Shown here: positions 1 to 7,223 of the stretch, one piece after another
Position numbering within the stretch: the stretch's first letter is position 1
How the letters are laid out: each line of letters begins with the position of its first letter
Virus record (IMG/VR): IMGVR_UViG_3300025151_000158
Span: 1-32,925 of that record
Source of the DNA: a virus
Length of the DNA stretch: 32,925 nucleotides
Strand: one strand, 5' to 3'
The notes under the pieces: generated by a model
The model's input: only the letters and a program-made list of their open reading frames with translations
Told to the model about the DNA's origin: nothing
Database searches by the model: none
Position numbers and translations under genes: made by a program

Positions 1-21
1 GCTAAGGGTTTATCTTTTCTT

Positions 22-1677
22 TTAATCAATTTTCCTTCTATTCTTGTTATCATATTTTTTCATAAAAATTAAATAGTCTTCACCTATTGGGTAGTGGTAT
101 TTGTAATCTGTACTCAAAATATGCAAAGTATCTTTTGCACGAGTTCCGCCTGTATACCAAACTTTTTTTTCGTGAGACTTTTCTTGTTTATTTTTGTGCC
201 TGTAACTAGCTGGCCAATTAGCCTTAGAATATAATACAACATGATTTGCTTCATCACCTTTAACACTGTGTATTGTATCAATTACTACTCTTGGTGCTTC
301 ATCTAATGTTTTAGTTCCATATCTTTTTAATAGTCTTAAAAAATATATAGCTTGTCTTGGTGAAAAATTTCTTTTTAATATCCACCACCATTGTTTATTT
401 TGCATTTCGTCTTGCATATCAAGACCACACCATTCTCTCAAATCATTAAAATTATATTCTTGAAAGTCTGGTACACCCTTCCAAAATTTTGGTGTTCTAA
501 AATCAGAATCTTTAAGTTCTCTAATATATTTGAACATAACTTCAGCATCTTTTTTACCTATTTTTTTTCCATTACTCACAGCTGTCCATGCTTTTATTGC
601 TTGCCATTGTTTTATATCAAATGATTTGTTGCCTTCATTATCAGAAAAATAAATACCTGCGTCTTTTGCTAAAGATTTAAGTTCATTCACGGTATTGTGC
701 ACTCTACCTAACAAAAACCATGTGCCCTCAAGATTAAATGGTATCTCTTTAAAATTTAAATATCTTTTTACAGCACTTTCCTTATCTTGTGGACTAAACG
801 TTTTATCAATACTATCTAAAATTCCTTGACGCATAACCTGTGTAAATTCATGTATAGCTTTGCCATATCTTCTTGTCTTTTTCAAAACAACTTTTCTACC
901 TGGAAAATAATGTGTAAAGTATTTAGAATCTGCTCCATTCCATTGATATATTGCTTGGTCATCATCACCTGCTAAATAAATTCTTTTAACATTGTCTACC
1001 ATTTTATAAATTACTGACCATTGAAGTGGTGTAAAATCTTGAGCTTCATCTAAAATTAAAACTTCCAATTGTGGGAAATCTATAGAATCTATTGCCCTTT
1101 CGATCATGTCTGTAAAGTCTATAAAAGAAACTTCTCCGCCTGCTCTTTTGTAATGTTCATAAGTATCTATCTTTCTCAAAAAAACATCTAATGAATCTTG
1201 TCTATTACTTTCTTGTTTGTAAATACGAATTGGATCTTGCATCATATTTCTTGCTTTATCATAAACACCAAGAGACCAGTCTTTATAAGTAAAGTTATCT
1301 TCAGCTAATCTCGAATCACTTCTTTTTACAAAACTATTTTGTAGAGCGTAATCAATCATACAAGCTTTTGTATCAAAAATTTCCTCCTCAAAATATCTTC
1401 GACAGTAAGAATGCAATGTTCTAAATCTGCTAAATTGTTTATCACTTATATGTGGAAATGCTTCAGAAGCTCTTTTTATTGCTGTGTTTACAGCTTTGTT
1501 TGTAAAAGATATAAATGCTATTTTTTCTGGATCTACACCAAGTTTAATATATTTTTTAACAACTCTCTCAATCAATGTCCAAGTTTTACCTGTACCAGGA
1601 GGACCAAATATTTTTATGGTCTTATGATAAAGTTTTTTATGTTTTTGGAGTTCTGAATTTTGTATGATACTGGTCAT
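22..1677 (-). CDS. UvrD/Rep-like superfamily 1 DNA helicase
   Basis: This 551-residue protein has the ordered motifs of an SF1A ATP-dependent 3'-5' DNA helicase. Visible are the Walker A GPPGTGKT at about 25-32, motif Ia FTNKAVNT at 59-66, RTLHS at 86-90, the Walker B LILDEAQD around 207-214, the GDDDQAIYQW motif at 237-246, and C-terminal TIHSVKGDEANHVVL (motif V) and GGTRAKDTLHIL (motif VI). It is shorter than cellular UvrD (about 720 residues), as is common for phage helicases. It probably unwinds DNA during phage replication or recombination in the cytoplasm. It is the last gene of the minus-strand replication block here and overlaps the 3' end of the primase gene by 41 bases. The ATG at 1677 is the only reasonable start upstream of Walker A; its ribosome site is weak, so coupling to the primase is likely. 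Biochemical polarity is inferred from the family. Confidence 0.92.
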   Translation of the reverse strand: MTSIIQNSELQKHKKLYHKTIKIFGPPGTGKTWTLIERVVKKYIKLGVDPEKIAFISFTNKAVNTAIKRASEAFPHISDKQFSRFRTLHSYCRRYFEEEIFDTKACMIDYALQNSFVKRSDSRLAEDNFTYKDWSLGVYDKARNMMQDPIRIYKQESNRQDSLDVFLRKIDTYEHYKRAGGEVSFIDFTDMIERAIDSIDFPQLEVLILDEAQDFTPLQWSVIYKMVDNVKRIYLAGDDDQAIYQWNGADSKYFTHYFPGRKVVLKKTRRYGKAIHEFTQVMRQGILDSIDKTFSPQDKESAVKRYLNFKEIPFNLEGTWFLLGRVHNTVNELKSLAKDAGIYFSDNEGNKSFDIKQWQAIKAWTAVSNGKKIGKKDAEVMFKYIRELKDSDFRTPKFWKGVPDFQEYNFNDLREWCGLDMQDEMQNKQWWWILKRNFSPRQAIYFLRLLKRYGTKTLDEAPRVVIDTIHSVKGDEANHVVLYSKANWPASYRHKNKQEKSHEKKVWYTGGTRAKDTLHILSTDYKYHYPIGEDYLIFMKKYDNKNRRKID

Positions 1678-3214
1678 CCATTTCGCTCACTATGTTTTTA
1701 GTATTAGTTTGTGTCTGTTTAATTGCCTGATGATTTACAAACTCAGGCATTGTAACATACCAAACATTTTTTTCTCCTTCATGATAATCATGTTTATCAC
1801 ATTTAAGTAATCTTAACGCTTCCACAACAGATGCGAAAGCCTTATTTGAATTTCTCTTTAAAAACCTATCTAATGTTGCTCTTTTAAAATACACTATATT
1901 TGATTTAGAGTCCAAAACAGTATAGCCATCTTTTAATTTATTAAAATCATCCTGTTCAATTGTAGTTTCAAAAAAATCTTTTAACGTTTGATATTGTTCT
2001 TCTTCCAATGTATCTTCATATTTTAATTTAGTATTTTCAACTGCAGACTCAACGATGTGTTTCATTAATAGTTCAAATGGATCGGGACCTTTTTTAGGTC
2101 TAGGTAAAGTCAACCAATACAATCTATGTTTAGCTAAACAAGTTCTCCAAGTTTTTTGATCTTTAATATCCTCTGCTCTGAAAGATATGTGTGTATCTCT
2201 AAAATCACATTCCCATATAATTCCTTTTGTATCTTGAGTATAAATAATATCTTTAAAGTCATTTTTAATATCAGGAGCTTGTACTCCAATACCTAACTTC
2301 CTTAGTTTACAAGTTTCTTTGTCACAAATAGAAGCAACAAATCCATGTTTAGGGGGACAAAAATATTCATAACCTTTAGTATGAACTGATTGTGCAACCA
2401 TATCACTTTCTGATCTTTTTAATGGTCCTTTTGGGTGATTAGCATATATGCTTCTTTGTCTTTCCCAAGCTACATCTTTTAATTGTTTTACTGTAAGACT
2501 ACCCTCAGACTTCTTCATTTCAGTAACACAAATATTAAACAACATATTGTTTCTTTCACCTGTCCAACCTTCTTGTATTACTTTTTGCACACAAGGAGGG
2601 TATTCTCTCCAATCAGTTTCTGCATTGTATTCTGTAATTTTGGATTTTAAAAATTCATTTGGTTCAACTGTTTTTTTCTTTGCTAATTCTATAAAACCAC
2701 CTAACATTAAAGGTGTGTTTTGATCATCAAATGCATATTCAATTGCAGCATCTGCTTTGTGATATGGCATGCCTACTGCTTTGTTTAATGGAAATACTTC
2801 TTTTGATAAAAAATATTCTTTATTTATTTCTTCAAGTTTTTCTTTTACCTTTACTTTATCTGCCCAATCAGAGAAGAAAATAAATAAGTGTAGACCGCCA
2901 GATTTAGATTTAACAGGGACAAGTGGTAAATCAAAATCTCTAATTATGTCGACATACTTTTTTTGTGAATATGCTTTATAATTAGCAGGATCAATATCAA
3001 TGCAAGACCACCTCAACTTATCACCGTTCTCAGGACGGATCCCTATTAAGACGTCACCCTTAATATGATCTGACCAAAGTTGTTCGGTAACTGGTTCGTG
3101 AACCGTGAGGTAGTCTGCTTGTTTCTTACCCCGTTCATCAGTTTCCCCCGTCAGAGAAACTGTGATGAACTGAGAAGAGTCACCCTCAAAAAGTTTGAGT
3201 AACTCTTTTTGCAT
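1637..3214 (-). CDS. Archaeo-eukaryotic-type (AEP) primase / primase-polymerase
   Basis: The N-terminal domain carries AEP active-site signatures: the metal-binding Asp pair in CIDIDP (D73, D75) and the nucleotide-binding SGGLHLFIFF (H109). A later AAIEYAF at about 156-162 could supply a further acidic residue. A second region begins PPCVQ (C208) and continues through GERNNMLFNICV, followed by C286, C297 and C302 in a C-x10-C-x4-C arrangement ending KLGIG. This recalls the cysteine-bearing C-terminal region of many phage AEP primases, which may bind zinc or an Fe-S cluster (inference). At 525 residues it is a typical two-domain length. It should make primers for phage DNA synthesis, and some family members also polymerise DNA. 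The ATG shares one base with the stop of the preceding gene (TAATG), so translation is probably coupled. No DNA polymerase is seen in the window. Confidence 0.83.
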   Translation of the reverse strand: MQKELLKLFEGDSSQFITVSLTGETDERGKKQADYLTVHEPVTEQLWSDHIKGDVLIGIRPENGDKLRWSCIDIDPANYKAYSQKKYVDIIRDFDLPLVPVKSKSGGLHLFIFFSDWADKVKVKEKLEEINKEYFLSKEVFPLNKAVGMPYHKADAAIEYAFDDQNTPLMLGGFIELAKKKTVEPNEFLKSKITEYNAETDWREYPPCVQKVIQEGWTGERNNMLFNICVTEMKKSEGSLTVKQLKDVAWERQRSIYANHPKGPLKRSESDMVAQSVHTKGYEYFCPPKHGFVASICDKETCKLRKLGIGVQAPDIKNDFKDIIYTQDTKGIIWECDFRDTHISFRAEDIKDQKTWRTCLAKHRLYWLTLPRPKKGPDPFELLMKHIVESAVENTKLKYEDTLEEEQYQTLKDFFETTIEQDDFNKLKDGYTVLDSKSNIVYFKRATLDRFLKRNSNKAFASVVEALRLLKCDKHDYHEGEKNVWYVTMPEFVNHQAIKQTQTNTKNIVSEMDDQYHTKFRTPKT

Positions 3215-4035
3215 TAGAATGGTGTGGCTTCTTTTTTGACTTCTTTCTTAGCAGCTTCTTCTTTACCGAAGTCGACCTTACCAAAGATGTCCGATTTCAT
3301 CGCACTCTCATAAAACGCTTTTGACGCTTCTAATGTACTCGCCAATTTTGGATCATCTAGATATCTATCGAATTCGACAATCCACCCATACCAAGAGTTT
3401 TGTGAGTTACTTTCTTTAGTGGTCTTCAATCTATAGGCAGTAGCCCAAGACGGTGGAGTAAAGAAACCTTTTTTACCTTTAAGTCTTCTACTTGCAATCA
3501 TTGAATTCCAAGTTTTAGATTTCTTCTTTTGAGTAGATTTCATAGTAATCAATGCGGTCTCCACAGGCACATAATTACTATCTAAGATTTGTACAAAATG
3601 ATTTCCTGTGTCTTCAACATAGTTACCATTTTCTAGTCTATCTTTACCGTCATCACCTCTTGTAGTTTGAGATAATATTGAAGGTTCAGTATGTATACCA
3701 ACAGGTCTACCAGGACTATCCCCTCTATCTTTCCACTCATTAAAGGTATTGATGTATAAACATGGTACAACGATTAAACCATCTTTACCTTTGTATAAGG
3801 AACCAGTTATCTCATTGTAGATGTCACCTTGTTTAGCTGTCTCAATATACTTGCCATCTGATTCGTCAAGTACAGGTGAGTTTGCATAAAGGATTTTTAA
3901 AATAGGGAGTCTAGTATCCCTAGCAGTAACAAATTCTTGACCTTGTCCTGCTGACTCTTCCAAATTAAATGTAGTTGGAAGGGACGCTTCTTTTTTAACT
4001 GCTACATCCTTGGCAGCTGCTTTTGCTTGTTGCAT
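3214..4035 (-). CDS. Possible single-stranded-DNA-binding or replication accessory protein
   Basis: The 273-residue protein has a charged, Ala/Lys-rich N-terminus (about 1-17) and a Lys/Glu-rich acidic tail (about 250-273). The conserved-looking core includes LPILKILYANSPVLDE and DGLIVVPCLYI. This core type recurs in phage proteins that sit beside primases and nucleases, and the position directly before the primase suggests a DNA-binding role; no diagnostic OB-fold signature can be read by eye. The start is firm: AAGGAG lies six bases before the ATG. The gene is three bases downstream of the preceding gene and its stop overlaps the primase start by one base. Function is inferred from context; it could also be a recombination mediator. 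Confidence 0.5.
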   Translation of the reverse strand: MQQAKAAAKDVAVKKEASLPTTFNLEESAGQGQEFVTARDTRLPILKILYANSPVLDESDGKYIETAKQGDIYNEITGSLYKGKDGLIVVPCLYINTFNEWKDRGDSPGRPVGIHTEPSILSQTTRGDDGKDRLENGNYVEDTGNHFVQILDSNYVPVETALITMKSTQKKKSKTWNSMIASRRLKGKKGFFTPPSWATAYRLKTTKESNSQNSWYGWIVEFDRYLDDPKLASTLEASKAFYESAMKSDIFGKVDFGKEEAAKKEVKKEATPF

Positions 4036-4038
4036 TGT

Positions 4039-4584
4039 TTACTCCTTCGTTTTTATCTTCGTTCGTGTTGCTACGTAAACACCGAATAAATCGGCAGGAA
4101 CATTACGACCATTTTCGATTTCATCTCTTACGAAACCTTTTAATGTCATAGGTTCTACCTTTTCGGCTTGCTTAACATTATGCCCTTTATTTCTTAATTC
4201 GTCAACCAAAGTTTTAGCTTCATTATCTTGGCTTCTTCCAAAAGTTAAAGTAACATTATTTTTGATTAAATCTCCGTGACCATTATCACGTAACCAATCA
4301 AAAGCTTCTTCCTGTCTGGATACAGGTATCCTTGCTGCATAGTAAGGTTTTACTTCTACAGAGGAACCATCATTAAGTTTTAATAATTGTATCCCAGCTT
4401 GTTGCATGAGATTTGGAATATCGTTTTCAGAAAGTTTTGCTTCAGTCGCTTTTACTTTTTTTAATTTATCTTCTAGATCTGATAGTTCTTTCTGGACGTC
4501 CAATAACTCATTACATTTTTTTGCTATGTCTGCTGACATGCTAGTATCGATTTTTACGTCTTTCGATAACTGTTCTAAGTCCAT
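4039..4584 (-). CDS. Conserved phage protein with N-terminal coiled coil, replication-module leader
   Basis: A 181-residue protein. Residues of roughly 20-55 form a heptad-like, Lys/Glu-rich helix (LDVQKELSDLEDKLKKVKA), followed by a compact domain with SSVEVKPYYAARIP and a C-terminal DLFGVYVATRTKIKTK. That C-terminal style is familiar from uncharacterised phage proteins encoded next to ssDNA-binding-like genes, but I cannot assign a reaction. I chose the ATG at 4584 over an in-frame ATG at 4632: a GGAGG sits four bases before it, and a well-formed promoter (4610-4638) lies between the two, so the upstream ATG would fall in promoter DNA. It is the first gene of the four-gene replication operon ending with the UvrD-like helicase. 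Confidence 0.75.
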   Translation of the reverse strand: MDLEQLSKDVKIDTSMSADIAKKCNELLDVQKELSDLEDKLKKVKATEAKLSENDIPNLMQQAGIQLLKLNDGSSVEVKPYYAARIPVSRQEEAFDWLRDNGHGDLIKNNVTLTFGRSQDNEAKTLVDELRNKGHNVKQAEKVEPMTLKGFVRDEIENGRNVPADLFGVYVATRTKIKTKE

Positions 4585-4609
4585 ATGACCTCCTTGTTTA
4601 TGTGAGGAT

Positions 4610-4638
4610 CTTATAAATATGTTATTTGACAATGTAAA
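4610..4638 (-). promoter_or_regulatory. Sigma70-like promoter for the minus-strand replication operon
   Basis: Read on the minus strand: TTTACA (4638-4633), a 17-base spacer, then TATAAG (4615-4610). Each hexamer matches the sigma70 consensus at 5 of 6 positions, with ideal spacing. The predicted transcript would begin near 4603, giving a short leader of about 19 bases that contains the GGAGG site before the ATG at 4584. Assignment is by sequence match only. Confidence 0.6.
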
Positions 4639-4654
4639 GAAAAAAATATATTAA
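4626..4654 (+). promoter_or_regulatory. Sigma70-like promoter for the plus-strand helicase gene
   Basis: A perfect TTGACA at 4626-4631 is followed by TATTAA at 4649-4654 (17-base spacer) or TATATT at 4647-4652 (15-base spacer). The start of transcription would be near 4660, leaving about 23 bases before the helicase ATG at 4683. It overlaps the divergent minus-strand promoter, so the two polymerases cannot both occupy the site. Assignment is by sequence match only. Confidence 0.55.
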
Positions 4655-4682
4655 TGGGACAACTCATTAGAGATTTACACGA

Positions 4683-6092
4683 ATGACGGAACAATACATA
4701 TATAAAACAAAACCTTTTGAGCATCAGCGCCAAGCTCTGATTCAAGGCGCAGAAAAAAGAAATTTTGCATATTTTATGGAAATGGGTACTGGTAAAACCA
4801 AGGTTGCCATTGATAACGCCTGTTGGTTGTATCAAAAAAATAAAATAGATACTGTAATAGTTATTGCACCTAATTCAGTTTATAGAAATTGGATTAAAGA
4901 AATAAAAACACATGCACCTATAAATGATTTAAATATATGTGCACATAAAATGGAACCTTTTAGATGGAAAGATGGTTATTTAAATTGGTTTTTAATTAAT
5001 GTTGAAGCGTTATCACATGCAAGTGGTGTAAAGGTATTACAAGAAATTACTCTAAATCATGCTTCTTCATGTATGATGATTCTAGACGAAAGTACAACCA
5101 TAAAAAACAGATCAGCAAAACGATCAAAAAACATTTGTAGATTAGGTAGACCAATCCAATACAAAAGGATACTAACAGGCTCGCCAATAACAAAATCTCC
5201 ATTAGACTTATTTACTCAATGTGCCTTTCTAAGCGAATCACTTCTAGGATTCAAATCTTTTTTTACTTTTAGAGCAAGATACGCTGTAATGCAACAAATA
5301 GAAATGAATGGCAGAGCAGTTCTTTTTCCCAAATACTATACAAATCTTAATGAACTTGAGGAAAAACTTAAAACATTTTCATATAGAGTAAGAAAACACG
5401 AGTGTTTAGACCTTCCTGAAAAACTATATCAAGTAAGACAACTCACTATGTCCACTGAACAGAATGAAGTGTATCAACAATTAAGAAGAAATGCGTTTGC
5501 TATTTTACAAGATAAAGAAGTGAGTTTTGCAAACAAACTTACAGAGATAATTAAACTACACCAGGTTTGTAATGGTTATGTAAAAGCTGATGATGGAACT
5601 GTTACGCCTTTTGATAATTGTGCTAAAATCAAAGACTTGATGACAATAATTGATGAAGGAGAAGGTAAGTTTATTATCTGGGCTAATTATGTTTACAACA
5701 TTAAAACGATTATTGAAACGTTACAAAAGTCTTACGGTCATAGCTCTGTGGTTGCTATTTATGGAGAAGTTTCAACAGAAGATAGGACACAGGCTGTCGA
5801 ACGGTTTCAAAATGATGATAGCTGCCGTTTTTTTGTTGGTAATCCTTCCACTGGTGGTTATGGTCTCACTCTTACCAATGCTAGTTATGTTATTTATTTC
5901 AGCAATTCGTATAATTTGGAAGTACGTCAACAATCTGAAGATAGAGCTCATAGAATTGGTCAAAAGAAAAATGTGACTTATATCGATTTAATAATGAGAG
6001 ATACTATTGATCAATTAATTATTGGATCTTTAAAAAGAAAAATTAAAATAAGTGCAGAAACTTTAGGTGAAGAAGTTCTTAAGTGGCTTTAA
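4683..6092 (+). CDS. SNF2/DEAD-like superfamily 2 helicase/ATPase
   Basis: The only plus-strand gene in the window. The 469-residue protein has the SF2/SNF2 motif order: FEHQRQAL (12-19), Walker A MGTGKTK (34-40), IAPNSVYRNW (61-70), the DEST form of the DEAH/DEAD box (135-138), LTGSPI (164-169), and near the C-terminus GGYGLTLTNASYVIYFS and DRAHRIGQ (about 420-427), the latter diagnostic of SNF2-type ATPases. Such phage enzymes are thought to translocate on double-stranded DNA in replication, recombination or transcription control; the exact role here is unknown. The ATG at 4683 is preceded by only a weak purine stretch. The 3' end overlaps the convergent nuclease gene by 14 bases, with no terminator between them. 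Base composition looks like that of its neighbours, so recent transfer is not evident despite the inversion. Confidence 0.9.
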   Translation: MTEQYIYKTKPFEHQRQALIQGAEKRNFAYFMEMGTGKTKVAIDNACWLYQKNKIDTVIVIAPNSVYRNWIKEIKTHAPINDLNICAHKMEPFRWKDGYLNWFLINVEALSHASGVKVLQEITLNHASSCMMILDESTTIKNRSAKRSKNICRLGRPIQYKRILTGSPITKSPLDLFTQCAFLSESLLGFKSFFTFRARYAVMQQIEMNGRAVLFPKYYTNLNELEEKLKTFSYRVRKHECLDLPEKLYQVRQLTMSTEQNEVYQQLRRNAFAILQDKEVSFANKLTEIIKLHQVCNGYVKADDGTVTPFDNCAKIKDLMTIIDEGEGKFIIWANYVYNIKTIIETLQKSYGHSSVVAIYGEVSTEDRTQAVERFQNDDSCRFFVGNPSTGGYGLTLTNASYVIYFSNSYNLEVRQQSEDRAHRIGQKKNVTYIDLIMRDTIDQLIIGSLKRKIKISAETLGEEVLKWL

Positions 6093-6795
6093 GTTTATAG
6101 TATTGTTCTACTCTTTCAAACCAAAGCTCTTCATATTCTGCCAGTCTTGTCTCATCTAACTCAAAACTTTGAAACTGTAAATCTTTGGTACACATCGCAA
6201 CTAAACCACCCATTATAGGCCCGTGATTCTTCTTATGTGCTAAAGAATAAGCAGCTAACTGATAGTAATAATCTGTTACCCATTCTTCTCTTTTTAATTT
6301 ATTGCTTTGTTTAAAGTCTATTATGTAAGGTTTATCTTTATACAAACCAACAAGATCTGTGCTTCCTGCCCATCTTTGATCATATTCTAAACTAACTTCA
6401 CTACCATATATGATTTTTAATGGCTCAAGATTTTCTACAATTCTGTGTGCCATCATTCTTGCCTGGGCACCGTCTTTAGAATCATTCCAATATCCTATGC
6501 CTTTTATATAGTTTTCTAACACATAATGCATTTCTGTTCCCCTTGTTGCAGCTTGAGTGGTTATTTTCTGTGCCTCTTGATAACCAACTCTAGCTCTCCA
6601 TGCATCAAGTGATTTTCTTTTTTCCTCTGATTGTGTAGCTGATAATATTGTTGTAACTGAAGGTACTTTTTTTTCGCCTACAGCATAGGTTCGTGGGCCG
6701 TGATCATCGTCACGTGTAAATTGTTTGTAGGTATACTTATCGTCCCATTTTAAATCTGTTATTGTGAATGTAGTATCAGTGCGAATAATCTTCAT
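6079..6795 (-). CDS. RecB/Cas4-like PD-(D/E)XK nuclease
   Basis: The 238-residue protein shows the ordered signature of the RecB-type nuclease superfamily: RGTEMHYVLE (85-94) with the upstream His, an acidic E133 in GSEVSL, GSTDLVG (D147), the catalytic IIDFKQSNK (D160, K162), and YYYQLAAYS (Q179). It likely degrades or trims DNA ends in phage replication, recombination or host-DNA breakdown. The ORF has no clear ribosome site; the start at 6795 lies just after a small membrane-protein gene. Its last 14 bases overlap the end of the plus-strand helicase, making the two genes convergent. Four-cysteine Fe-S motifs of true Cas4 proteins are absent, so a RecB-like exonuclease is the better description. 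Confidence 0.87.
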   Translation of the reverse strand: MKIIRTDTTFTITDLKWDDKYTYKQFTRDDDHGPRTYAVGEKKVPSVTTILSATQSEEKRKSLDAWRARVGYQEAQKITTQAATRGTEMHYVLENYIKGIGYWNDSKDGAQARMMAHRIVENLEPLKIIYGSEVSLEYDQRWAGSTDLVGLYKDKPYIIDFKQSNKLKREEWVTDYYYQLAAYSLAHKKNHGPIMGGLVAMCTKDLQFQSFELDETRLAEYEELWFERVEQYYKLKAT

Positions 6796-6798
6796 GCA

Positions 6799-6811
6799 GT
6801 AGTAATACTAC
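6799..6811. repeat. Short palindrome before the nuclease gene
   Basis: GTAGTA and TACTAC flank a single central base. It overlaps the stop codon of the small membrane-protein gene and lies four bases before the nuclease ATG, where a ribosome site would normally be. It could be a small operator or an RNA hairpin, but six-base arms can occur by chance. Confidence 0.3.
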
Positions 6812-6984
6812 ATATGATTGGAAAGTACAGCTAAAAGTATTGCACCTAGCCCACCTACTATAAACTTCTCCATTCTAGCGATACGTGCTTCCATTCTATC
6901 TATTCTATCAAATGTTTGTTTTTGCATGTATCTGCAAATTTTTTCATGATGTTCTATTTTTTGTAATGCTGATTTCTTAGCCAT
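6808..6984 (-). CDS. Small coiled-coil/transmembrane protein, holin-accessory (XhlA-like) candidate
   Basis: A 58-residue protein with a charged helical N-terminal part (about 1-40, with heptad-like FDRIDRMEARIARMEKF) and a single hydrophobic segment near the C-terminus (about 41-56, VGGLGAILLAVLS). This amphipathic-helix-then-anchor layout is that of XhlA/haemolysin-type phage lysis helpers. The start is supported by a one-base TAATG overlap with the upstream gene. It lies between internal virion genes and the nuclease, far from the endolysin at 32146, so a virion or membrane-docking role is also possible. Confidence 0.6.
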   Translation of the reverse strand: MAKKSALQKIEHHEKICRYMQKQTFDRIDRMEARIARMEKFIVGGLGAILLAVLSNHM

Positions 6985-7223
6985 TATAGTAAATCCTCAT
7001 CTACATTTTTACCAATATAAACTTCTCCACCACCTTTTAGTTTTGTAGGAAATTCATATAAATAAGAATATTTATTTTCAATATCGCTTGTACCAATGTT
7101 TTCTGCTATGACAGGAACCGTTTTTACAGTCGCTCCAGTTAAAGTTTTACTTTTGCCTAACCCACTTAAAGCAGCTCCTATGGCTATAGCTTTACCTAAT
7201 TTTTTTAATTTTTTTCTAGACAT
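6984..7223 (-). CDS. Small hypothetical protein, likely virion-associated
   Basis: A 79-residue protein with a basic N-terminus (MSRKKLKKLGK), a short Ala/Gly-rich hydrophobic stretch (about 12-23) and an acidic C-terminal end. No family is recognised. It overlaps the preceding 1040-residue virion-type gene by eight bases, and its stop overlaps the next start by one base, so it is made with the structural block. The position suggests a minor virion or morphogenesis role; this is inference only. Confidence 0.6.
   Translation of the reverse strand: MSRKKLKKLGKAIAIGAALSGLGKSKTLTGATVKTVPVIAENIGTSDIENKYSYLYEFPTKLKGGGEVYIGKNVDEDLL

Noticed and set aside
4585-4632. Longer N-terminus for the coiled-coil protein, starting at 4632
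   Set aside because: The added codons lie in a strong minus-strand promoter and there is a GGAGG site before the downstream ATG at 4584.
4654-4686. Ten-codon leader frame (MGQLIRDLHE) with an ATGA overlap to the SNF2-type helicase
   Set aside because: It has no ribosome site, and the best promoter would start transcription after its ATG, so it is probably not transcribed whole.
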